Source of the DNA: Paenibacillus thalictri
Lineage (GTDB): Bacteria; Bacillota; Bacilli; Paenibacillales; NBRC-103111
NCBI RefSeq assembly: GCF_004307995.1
Contig: NZ_SIRE01000030.1
Coordinates: 61,034 to 125,033, forward strand
Length of the DNA: 64,000 nucleotides
Direction: 5' to 3'
Shown piece after piece: positions 42,454 through 50,258 of the stretch (its first letter is position 1; every line of letters starts with the position of its first letter). A program made the translations under genes and the position numbers. The notes under the pieces are model-generated. The model saw only the letters and a program-made list of their open reading frames with translations, was not told the DNA's origin and ran no database searches.

Positions 42454-43317
42454 TTAAGGTTTTTTGATGATGGGCACCCATATTTCGCAGCGGTAATTTT
42501 CCGCTTGGGTGTCGCCCGGCGGATACACCTCAAGCTCCGGACCGTCGGCGTGCTCGTAGCCGGTGGCCGGGAACCATTCCCCAAATATGCGCTTCCACAC
42601 GTTTTGAATAGCGCCCGGCATCGGGCCGACCGAAGTAAACACAGCCCAACTGAGTGCGGGTATCGGCGTTGCCGTGAACTCTCCTCCTGCTGCGTCCGCG
42701 CTGCTTTCTATCGCAATAGCGTAATAGAACGTTTCCTTATGGTGCCCTGAGCTGAGGCAAACGCCCAGCACATCCTTATCCGGGGCAAGAGCGCATAATT
42801 TGGCTACGGTACCATCACTATTTGACTGCTGCCAGAAACGGGGGATTTCCCGGAAATTTTCCCCCTCTTTCATTGAGACCTCGATCGACTTTCCGACAAT
42901 GGTAAAAGCGGGTTTGTCCACAATCTTGTAATCCATTTCTTTATCTCCCTTCAAAGTTAATTGGAAGGCGATACGTGGGAACGCTTTAAGCCCCGCTCCC
43001 GAATCGCGCGCATCCGAAGGAGTGATTCCGTGCGCTTTGCGAAACGCCTTGGAGAACGATTCCGGCGAGTCGTAACCGTATTTAAGCGCGACGTCCACGA
43101 CCTTATCTTTCGACACGGCGAGTTCCTGCGCGGCAAGCGTCAACCGGCGGTTCCTGATGTATTCGGCCACGGTGAAGCCGGTTAACATATGGAACATGCG
43201 CTGGAAATGAAACGGAGATGAGTAGGCCGTTTTCGATATTTCGGCGATATCGAGCTTTTCGGTCATCCGCTCCTCCATATAATCAATCGCAGCCGTCATT
43301 CGGGTCAGCCATTCCAT
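42454..43317 (-). CDS. AraC family regulator with GyrI-like effector domain
   Basis: A 287-residue regulator. The N-terminal AraC domain (about 8-105) has KLDIAEISKTAYSSPFHFQR and DKVVDVALKYGYDSPESFSK. The C-terminal half (about 130-287) is a GyrI/SOUL-like ligand-binding fold opening DYKIVDKPAFTIVGKSIEV and ending YRCEIWVPI. This layout matches Rob/BmrR-style regulators that bind amphipathic drugs or metabolites. It is monocistronic and convergent with the hybrid kinase. Targets are unknown, though efflux genes are common targets for this type and an RND pump is encoded downstream. Confidence 0.9.
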   Translation of the reverse strand: MEWLTRMTAAIDYMEERMTEKLDIAEISKTAYSSPFHFQRMFHMLTGFTVAEYIRNRRLTLAAQELAVSKDKVVDVALKYGYDSPESFSKAFRKAHGITPSDARDSGAGLKAFPRIAFQLTLKGDKEMDYKIVDKPAFTIVGKSIEVSMKEGENFREIPRFWQQSNSDGTVAKLCALAPDKDVLGVCLSSGHHKETFYYAIAIESSADAAGGEFTATPIPALSWAVFTSVGPMPGAIQNVWKRIFGEWFPATGYEHADGPELEVYPPGDTQAENYRCEIWVPIIKKP

Positions 43318-43439
43318 CGCATTGCCTCCTTATAATGGCATCGTATCAAAAACGATAGAAGCGGTCCTGTTCATTTGTGCTTTCATTGGATAGTAACTCC
43401 ATTATACACCAGCCGGTTCCAGGTCCAGCAATATGCGTT

Positions 43440-43515
43440 CCAGCTACAAGCCCTGCTTAAGGACAATTCTTTCGGAATGGAACGGGCCGTCAAAAACATA
43501 CGTGAAGCTTATTTA
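43440..43515. repeat. Degenerate relic of the family 3 palindrome
   Basis: TTTCGGAATGGAACGGGC is shared exactly with 24041-24058, and the bases on both sides (GG-CAAT before, CAAAA-CAT after, then AAGCTTAT versus CAACTTAT) align with small gaps. The other arm is not clearly recognisable. Confidence 0.55.
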
Positions 43516-43613
43516 ACATCGCTCATGGAACTTCCCGTTTTGGCAAACAATAAGAGGACTGAAGCAATAAAACGGCCTGCCGGGATGTCATTTAAGGGCG
43601 GTGAAAACGATGT

Positions 43614-44291
43614 ATGGTTAACATAGTTGTGGTCGACGACGACGCCCATATCCGCGAGTTGATCGCTTATTATATGCGCCAGGAAGGGTTTGACGTTGTT
43701 GAAGCCGAGGATGGCAAAGAAGCGCTGGCGACTATAAAATCGGCCGGGGCTGATTTGGTAATTCTCGACGTCATGATGCCGGAGATGGACGGTTGGGACC
43801 TATGCCGCGAGCTTCGCGCCGGGTATCCCGATCTGCCGTTGCTGATGCTGACGGCCAAAGGAGAAACAAATCAGAAGGTGAAAGGTTTTGAGCTGGGAGC
43901 CGACGATTACCTGGTCAAGCCTTTTGATCCGCCCGAACTGATCGTGAGGGTGAAGGCGCTGCTGAAACGGTATCGTATTGAGTCGTCGCAGAAGTTGTCC
44001 ATCGGCAGTTATGAGCTCGACCGGGGGCGTCTCGAAGTAACGGGCAGAGGAGAAAGCCAGACGCTGCCGCTGAAGGAATTTGAACTGCTGTTCTGCCTTG
44101 CCAGTTATCCAGGGCAAATTTTCACGCGAAACCAGCTGATCGAAAAAATATGGGGCATCGATTACGAAGGGGACGACCGTACGGTCGACGTGCATATCAA
44201 ACGGCTGCGCGAACGGTTCCCCGAAGCGTCGAGTCCGTTTGCCATCGTAACGATCCGCGGGCTCGGATATCGCATCGAGGTGAAGGCATAA
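43614..44291 (+). CDS. OmpR/PhoB-family response regulator
   Basis: A 225-residue regulator. The receiver domain has DDD at 8-10, phospho-acceptor Asp52 in VILDVMMPEMDGWD, and Lys in DDYLVKPFDP. The C-terminal winged helix has LPLKEFELLFCLASYPGQIF and DDRTVDVHIKRLRERF. Its stop is followed directly by the ATG of the kinase gene. Direct repeats of 11 bp upstream of the RND gene at 45764 are a likely target. The regulator at 57749 is a close paralogue. Confidence 0.93.
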   Translation: MVNIVVVDDDAHIRELIAYYMRQEGFDVVEAEDGKEALATIKSAGADLVILDVMMPEMDGWDLCRELRAGYPDLPLLMLTAKGETNQKVKGFELGADDYLVKPFDPPELIVRVKALLKRYRIESSQKLSIGSYELDRGRLEVTGRGESQTLPLKEFELLFCLASYPGQIFTRNQLIEKIWGIDYEGDDRTVDVHIKRLRERFPEASSPFAIVTIRGLGYRIEVKA

Positions 44292-45695
44292 ATGAGGCAG
44301 ACGTTGTACCTCCGCGTAGTCGCCACGTTTTTGGCTGCCGTTATGTTTGGTCTCACGGCAGCGGGAGTCGTGGGCACGGCTTTTTTTCGCGACAGGTTAA
44401 ATGAAGATATGCAAAACGAGCTGGTTCAAGCGGGACTTCAGATGAGCCGGATGTATACGGAGCTTGGCGTGAGGGACGCGGCGGGGTATTTCTCGGCGAT
44501 CAATGCCTTACAGGAATACGATGTGGTGCTGTATGACTCCCAAACATCGTTCCGCAGCTTTGCCGCAGCTAAAGCCGACAAAGAAGCTGGCATTTCCGGT
44601 ATTACCTCCGATATGATCGATAAAGTGCTGGCAGGCAGCGTATACCGCAGCAGCGGCTCCAAAATCGATCGTGTGCTTGTCGGCATTCCGCTGCAATCCA
44701 GCGGCGGAATGCTTGCCTTATTTATGCAGCCTTCGCAGCACCGGTGGAACTCGGGATTGCAGCCGCTAATGTATACGACGCTGATTACGGCGCTGGCTGC
44801 GGGCAGCCTGTTTATTTTTATCGCTGCCAGATATTTGGTCAAACCGCTCAGGGCGATGACGGCGGCGACGCGGCGCATGGCCAGAGGTGATTTCGAAGTG
44901 GACCTGGAATGGCGCAGCCGCAAGGATGAGATTGGCGAGCTGGCGCGCAGCTTCGAGGAAATGGGCGAAGGGCTGACTAAGATGGAGCAGATGCGGCAGG
45001 ACTTCGTTTCCAACGTATCACATGAAATCCAGACGCCGCTGACCTCCATCTCGGGATTTTCCAAGGCGCTGCAAAATAATACGATGCCCGAACAGGAACG
45101 CATCCGTTATCTGGAAATCATCCAGACGGAAAGCGAGAGATTGTCCCGGCTCAGCGAAAATTTGCTGAAGCTGGCTTCCCTCGAATCGGAGCAGCATCCG
45201 TTCCAGCCCTCCACCTATGCTTTGGACGAGCAGCTGCGGCACGTCGTCGTTGCTTGCGAGCCGCAATGGTCGGGCAAACGGCTTACGCTTGACTTGAGTT
45301 TGCCCAATGTGAAAATCCACGCGGATAAAGACCAACTGAATCAAGTATGGATGAATTTGCTTGGCAACAGCATCAAATTCACGCCGCCGGGCGGCGGCAT
45401 CCGGATTCAGCTCGAGCCGGCGATGAGTGAAATCCGCGTTTCGATAAGCGATAACGGGATCGGCATAACGGAAGCGGACCGCGAGCGGATTTTCGAACGT
45501 TTCTTTAAAGCGGATCGTTCGCGCAGCTCCAAGACGGGCGGCAGCGGATTAGGGCTTGCCATTGTTCATAAAATCGTAGCGCTTCATCATGGGCGGATCG
45601 AAGTAAACAGCTCGCCGGGGACCGGCACGATGTTTACGGTTACATTGCCCGGCTACTCCACTTTCAAACCGGAACCAGCCAAAAAACATTCGTAA
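44292..45695 (+). CDS. Sensor histidine kinase, HisKA type (partner of 43614)
   Basis: A 467-residue membrane kinase. Membrane helix 1 is at about 8-28, an extracellular sensor of about 125 residues follows, then helix 2 near 160-180, and HAMP with MTAATRRMARGDFEVDLEW. HisKA has His244 in VSNVSHEIQTPLTS. The ATPase domain has VWMNLLGNSIKFTP (N box), ISDNGIGIT (G1) and GGSGLGLAIV (G2). The HEIQTP variant of the H box is shared with the paralogue at 58419. It is translated with no gap after the regulator. The likely cue is cell envelope stress, by analogy only. Confidence 0.93.
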   Translation: MRQTLYLRVVATFLAAVMFGLTAAGVVGTAFFRDRLNEDMQNELVQAGLQMSRMYTELGVRDAAGYFSAINALQEYDVVLYDSQTSFRSFAAAKADKEAGISGITSDMIDKVLAGSVYRSSGSKIDRVLVGIPLQSSGGMLALFMQPSQHRWNSGLQPLMYTTLITALAAGSLFIFIAARYLVKPLRAMTAATRRMARGDFEVDLEWRSRKDEIGELARSFEEMGEGLTKMEQMRQDFVSNVSHEIQTPLTSISGFSKALQNNTMPEQERIRYLEIIQTESERLSRLSENLLKLASLESEQHPFQPSTYALDEQLRHVVVACEPQWSGKRLTLDLSLPNVKIHADKDQLNQVWMNLLGNSIKFTPPGGGIRIQLEPAMSEIRVSISDNGIGITEADRERIFERFFKADRSRSSKTGGSGLGLAIVHKIVALHHGRIEVNSSPGTGTMFTVTLPGYSTFKPEPAKKHS

Positions 45696-45722
45696 GCACA
45701 CCGGACCCGGTGTGCTTTTTTC
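45694..45722 (+). terminator. Terminator after the two-component operon
   Basis: AAGCACACCGG and CCGGTGTGCTT form an 11-bp perfect stem overlapping the stop codon, followed by a T-run. It separates the regulator genes from the RND operon. Confidence 0.88.
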
Positions 45723-45763
45723 TGCCAAAATCCCTTTCATTCCCTGTATTGCGCCGCGCTGCG

Positions 45764-45796
45764 GTTCACATTCAGTTCATATTCAGTTTGTATGTT
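45764..45796 (+). promoter_or_regulatory. Three 11-bp direct repeats, probable response-regulator operator
   Basis: GTTCACATTCA, GTTCATATTCA and GTTTGTATGTT follow each other without gaps. Repeats with an 11-bp period are typical binding sites of OmpR-family dimers. They lie 75 bases before the RND start codon and just after the terminator of an OmpR-type regulator/kinase operon. A good -10 box was not identified. Confidence 0.6.
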
Positions 45797-45870
45797 GATG
45801 ACATGTCGGGCGAACCAGCTTGAAACGCAAGAGATAGAGACAGCATGAAAGAGGTTGGGAGGGAACCGAA

Positions 45871-48800
45871 TTGAACAAGCTGACCGGCTTTTCCATGAAA
45901 AACGTGGCCGCGGTCATTATCATCATCGCGTTGTTGTTCGGAGGAGGTATTTACGCGGCGACAACCATGAAGGCGGAAAATATGCCTGACGTTTCATTTC
46001 CCGTCGTTCTGGTGACAACATCGTATCCCGGTACACCTAAAGACGTGATGGATGAGGTCACGAAGCCTATAGAAGATAAGATAGGGAATGTGGCGGGAAT
46101 CGATACGATGTCATCCACGTCCAGTGACAATATGTCCACCATTATCGTTCAATTTGAGCAAAATGTGGATACGGACAAGAAAAAGCAGGACATTGAAAGT
46201 TTGATGCAGGATGTCAGCCTGCCGACTTCGGCGGGTAAACCGAAGGTGGCGACCTTTGGTTTTGCTTCCATACCGGCCTATTATTTGGCGGTATACGCCG
46301 ATAACGGCATGAGCCAAGCCGAACTCGACCAGTTGTACAAAGATACGATCAAGCCCGGTTTCGAAGGTTTGAACGGAATCGACCACATCGATTCCATCGG
46401 CAGCCGCACCACATCGCTGGACATTCAAATGAACGCGGACGCGCTGACCAGTTTGGGGATGACCCCAACCCAAGTGTCTTCCGCTATAAAGGCGGCACTG
46501 TCGAACGGGCCGGTAGGTTCGGTCGAATTCAACGGCAATACGAAGATGGCCCGGATCACGGGTGATTTGGACAGCTTATATAACTTGGAAAACATGGAAC
46601 TGACGACAGGCCGGGGCGATACGATTTTGCTCAAGCAAGTCGCCGAAATCAAAGCCGTCACGGATTCCGACTTTATCGCTCGTCTGGACAATAAACCGGC
46701 AATCGGCATTCATTTGTACAAAACGAAAGAAGCCAATGCCGTCGAATTTTCCGACGCAGCCGACAAGCAAATCGCCGAATGGCAAAAAACGATGCCTAAT
46801 GTGACGTTTAAGGCGATTTACAACAGCGCCGATGAGGTAAAAGAATCGATTAACGGCATGATGCGCGAAGGCATTGTCGGGGCGCTGCTCGCGTCGCTGA
46901 TGATCCTGCTGTTCCTGCGCAACGTGCGCATGACGCTGATCGTACTCGTGTCCATCCCGTTGTCGATTCTGATGACGCTGCTAATGCTTTCGCAGATGAA
47001 CATCACTTTAAACATCATGACGCTTGGCGGCATGTTCATCGCCGTCGGGCGGGTCGTCGACGACAGTATCGTCGTCATCGAGAATATTTACGCGTCCCTG
47101 CAGAAAGCGCAGGAGCGCGGCGAGTCGGTCATCGTAATGGCGACTCAGCAAGTGGCTAGAGCGATTACCTCATCTACGATCGCCACGGTGGGCGTGTTTG
47201 CGCCAATCGGTTTCGTCAGCGGCATCGTCGGCGAATTTTTCCGGCCGTTTGCGATTACGATCGGATGTGCGCTGCTTTCTTCGCTGCTTGTTGCGCTCAC
47301 CGTCATTCCGATGATGGCCAAACTGCTGGTGCTAAAGAGCGGCAAAATCACGCATCACGACGACGAGACGAAAAAAAGCCGCATCAAATCGTTTTATGAG
47401 AAAGTGCTCAATTGGTCGCTTGTTCACCGCGGCAAAACACTGATAATATCCGGTCTGCTGTTTGTCGTTTCGATGGCGGCGATCGTGCCGAATTTGGCGG
47501 TAAGCTTTATGCCTTCCAGCGACCCCGAGCGGCAGATGTATTATCAGATCAAGCTGCCTTATGAAACGTCGATTGACGGCACCGACCAGAAGGTAAAAGA
47601 AATCGAAGCGATGCTTCAAGGGGCCAAAGACGATAAGGGCCAGCCGCTGTTTACGTTTGTGGAGTCTCTTGTCGGTTATAACGGCAAGGAAGACCAAGTG
47701 CCTTACGCCGCGGAAGTGTTCACGGAAGTAAACAAAACGGCGGACCCCGATAAAGTGAAGAAGGAATATCAGGATTTGATTTTGTACGAGCTGCCCAAAG
47801 GTTCCGAGGTAGAGCCCAAAACGCTCGCCGGCGGCGGAGGCGGAACGTCTACAACCGATTTTTCCTATTCGCTGAAAGGAGACGACCAGCAACTGCTTGA
47901 GCAGGCCTCCGTGTTAATTAAAGATAAGCTGAAGGAATTCCCTGAGCTGAGCGAGGTCGAGGATTCTCTGAGTGATGCGACAACGCAGGTAGAGATTCAA
48001 GTCGATCAAAGCAAAGCCAGAGCATTCGGATTAAGCGCCCAGACGATACGCGATACGACGCGCGGCTGGATACAGAAAGAGAATTTAGGAGATATGAAAT
48101 TCGACAATATTACGTACGAGACAACGATCCAGCTGTCCAAAGCAGATAAAAATTCATTGGAACAGCTTGGCAAAATGCCCCTCAAAACGGCGAACGGAAC
48201 GACCGTTTATTTAAACGAGGTGGCAAAAATCAACGAAGTTCAAGCTCCGGCCGCATTGCAGCGGGAGAGCAAGGAACAATTGGTTAAAATTACGGCAAAA
48301 ATCGATTCGGAGAACAAATCCGGCGTCAGCAACAAAGTATCCGCGGCGCTTGCCGCAGTCGATCTGCCGGACGGCGTGTCCCGCGAAGTAAAAGGGGTCA
48401 GCGCCGATATTCAGGAAAGCTTTACGCAGCTGTTTGCCGCTATGGCGGTCGCCGTCGGCGTTGTGTACCTGGTTATGGTGCTTGCGTTCGGCAACGCCAG
48501 TGCGCCGTTTGCGATTCTATTCTCGCTGCCGCTGGCTGCGATTGGCGGATTGTTAGGATTATTTTTAACCGGAGAGTCGTTAAATATTACGTCGCTTATC
48601 GGATTTATGATGCTGATCGGGATTGTCGTGACCAATGCGATTGTGTTGATCGACCGCGCGCAGCAGTTGCGCGAGGAAGGTTATACGGTACGCCACGCCT
48701 TGATTGAGGCCGGTCTGGTTCGCTTGCGTCCGATCATCATGACGGCCGGCGCTACAATTGTCGCGCTGATTCCACTGGCGCTTGGCTTGTCCAAGGGCAC

Positions 48801-48972
48801 GCTGATTTCCAAAGGTCTCGCGGTAGTCGTTATCGGCGGTCTGACGACATCGACCATTTTGACGCTTGTCGTTGTGCCGGTCATTTATGAGCTGGTCGAG
48901 GCTATGAAAACACGCATGGGCGGCTGGTTTCACCGCAAGCCCGGCAAACCGGTGAAGCAAATCAAAATGTAA
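45871..48972 (+). CDS. RND efflux transporter (HAE1/SwrC-like)
   Basis: A 1033-residue membrane pump with 12 predicted membrane segments and two large extracytoplasmic loops. The proton-relay acidic pair lies in GRVVDDSIVVIENIYA in segment 4, matching the AcrB GLLVDDAIVV motif. LNITSLIGFMMLIGIVVTN is segment 10. It starts with TTG behind GGGAGGG. In Firmicutes such pumps (SwrC in Bacillus subtilis) export surfactants, bile-like compounds or lipids, without an outer membrane channel. The adaptor gene follows after 20 bases. The upstream direct repeats suggest control by the two-component system at 43614. Confidence 0.93.
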   Translation: MNKLTGFSMKNVAAVIIIIALLFGGGIYAATTMKAENMPDVSFPVVLVTTSYPGTPKDVMDEVTKPIEDKIGNVAGIDTMSSTSSDNMSTIIVQFEQNVDTDKKKQDIESLMQDVSLPTSAGKPKVATFGFASIPAYYLAVYADNGMSQAELDQLYKDTIKPGFEGLNGIDHIDSIGSRTTSLDIQMNADALTSLGMTPTQVSSAIKAALSNGPVGSVEFNGNTKMARITGDLDSLYNLENMELTTGRGDTILLKQVAEIKAVTDSDFIARLDNKPAIGIHLYKTKEANAVEFSDAADKQIAEWQKTMPNVTFKAIYNSADEVKESINGMMREGIVGALLASLMILLFLRNVRMTLIVLVSIPLSILMTLLMLSQMNITLNIMTLGGMFIAVGRVVDDSIVVIENIYASLQKAQERGESVIVMATQQVARAITSSTIATVGVFAPIGFVSGIVGEFFRPFAITIGCALLSSLLVALTVIPMMAKLLVLKSGKITHHDDETKKSRIKSFYEKVLNWSLVHRGKTLIISGLLFVVSMAAIVPNLAVSFMPSSDPERQMYYQIKLPYETSIDGTDQKVKEIEAMLQGAKDDKGQPLFTFVESLVGYNGKEDQVPYAAEVFTEVNKTADPDKVKKEYQDLILYELPKGSEVEPKTLAGGGGGTSTTDFSYSLKGDDQQLLEQASVLIKDKLKEFPELSEVEDSLSDATTQVEIQVDQSKARAFGLSAQTIRDTTRGWIQKENLGDMKFDNITYETTIQLSKADKNSLEQLGKMPLKTANGTTVYLNEVAKINEVQAPAALQRESKEQLVKITAKIDSENKSGVSNKVSAALAAVDLPDGVSREVKGVSADIQESFTQLFAAMAVAVGVVYLVMVLAFGNASAPFAILFSLPLAAIGGLLGLFLTGESLNITSLIGFMMLIGIVVTNAIVLIDRAQQLREEGYTVRHALIEAGLVRLRPIIMTAGATIVALIPLALGLSKGTLISKGLAVVVIGGLTTSTILTLVVVPVIYELVEAMKTRMGGWFHRKPGKPVKQIKM

Positions 48973-48992
48973 TCTAAGGAGCGTGACCAATA

Positions 48993-50234
48993 ATGAAATC
49001 TTCTAGCAAAATGCTGCAAACCACCGCGCTCCTCGCGATGGTCGGTTTGCTCGCTGCGGGCTGCGGTACGGCAGGTACGAAGCCGGACGCCGCCGCTGCG
49101 GCGGCACAAAACAAGCCGGTAAAAGTAGCGGCTGTAGCGAAGCAAAGCATGGGCTCTCCCCGAGAGCAAGTGGCCGATGTCGCTGCGGTGAATCAGGTTG
49201 ATCTGATTCCTAAAGCCGGCGGACAAGTCGTCGAGGTGCTGAAGAAAAAGGGAGAACCGGTTCAGCAGGGCGAAGTGATTTTCCGGATCGATTCGAAAGA
49301 TGCCATACGGGCCAAGGAGAAAAGCGACGTTGCCCTGCAAAGTGCGGAAGCTTCCTTGCGGAAATCGCAAGAGGATCTGGTTAACAACCGGGTCGATTTG
49401 CAAAATTCCGTCGCCAAGGCGCAGCAGCAGCTCGATACGGTACAAAGAGACTTCAACAAAATACGCAACGATTATGACGCCGGACTTGCCACAAAGCAGC
49501 AAGTTGACCAGCAAGAGAAGCTGGTGAACAATGCTTCGATGGACCTCGCCTCGGCGCAAAACAAGCTGGCGGCATTGGACAATACAGACAGTTTGGCCTC
49601 GCTTCAAGCGCAGGTCGCTTCCTCGCAGCTGAGCGTTCAGGACGCCGCCAGCGCTTTGGACAATTATAATGTGACCGCGCCGATTTCCGGCGTGTTGGCG
49701 GATTTGACCGTGGATGTCGGAACGACGGTGTCCAGCGCAGGCAAAGCCGGGCAAATCCAGCAGACGGATCCGGTTAAGCTGAAGGTCGATTTGACGGAAA
49801 ATGCCGCCGCGCTGGTCAAAGGCAAGCAGGAACTTGTTTATTATCCTGCCGACCGTCCGGATCAGAAGCGGAAAGCGAAAATCACGTTCCTGTCCAATAC
49901 GATGAACAGCCAAACGAAGTTGTTTGCACTGGAGCTTGAAGCGTCCAATACGGACGCGGCTTTAAAGCCCGGCTCGCGGGTGATGCTGCAGCTGACAACC
50001 GAAGAAGAAGAGCAATCGGTCGTTGTGCCAAGCTTAAGTGTAGTAAGGGAAGGCAACGAAACATTTGTGTTTATTTTAAATGGCGACCATGCGGAAAAAC
50101 GGAAAATTACGCTGGGCCGGGTGAAAGATGCGAATCAAGAGGTACTTGAAGGCTTGAAGCCGGGCGAACAGCTCATCGTATCCGGTCAGCATCAGCTGAA
50201 GGACGGCCAGAAAGTGGAAGTAGCAAAATCATAA
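48993..50234 (+). CDS. RND adaptor lipoprotein (HlyD/MFP family)
   Basis: A 413-residue membrane fusion-type protein. The lipobox is LAAGC with Cys24, so it is tethered to the outer face of the membrane. The order is lipoyl half (VDLIPKAGGQVVEVLKKKGE), a long coiled-coil hairpin at about residues 110-210, the second lipoyl half (NYNVTAPISGVLADLTVDVG), then beta-barrel and membrane-proximal parts. It connects with the RND pump encoded 20 bases upstream. The coiled coil is of the kind that contacts an outer membrane channel in Gram-negatives; here the partner may be a wall or secreted protein. Confidence 0.9.
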   Translation: MKSSSKMLQTTALLAMVGLLAAGCGTAGTKPDAAAAAAQNKPVKVAAVAKQSMGSPREQVADVAAVNQVDLIPKAGGQVVEVLKKKGEPVQQGEVIFRIDSKDAIRAKEKSDVALQSAEASLRKSQEDLVNNRVDLQNSVAKAQQQLDTVQRDFNKIRNDYDAGLATKQQVDQQEKLVNNASMDLASAQNKLAALDNTDSLASLQAQVASSQLSVQDAASALDNYNVTAPISGVLADLTVDVGTTVSSAGKAGQIQQTDPVKLKVDLTENAAALVKGKQELVYYPADRPDQKRKAKITFLSNTMNSQTKLFALELEASNTDAALKPGSRVMLQLTTEEEEQSVVVPSLSVVREGNETFVFILNGDHAEKRKITLGRVKDANQEVLEGLKPGEQLIVSGQHQLKDGQKVEVAKS

Positions 50235-50258
50235 ATAAGTCAACAGGAGGAAACGCAT

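Noticed and set aside
43375..43626. Frame of 83 codons before the OmpR-type regulator
   Set aside because: It runs through a relic of a palindromic element and overlaps the start of the regulator gene; no ribosome binding site.
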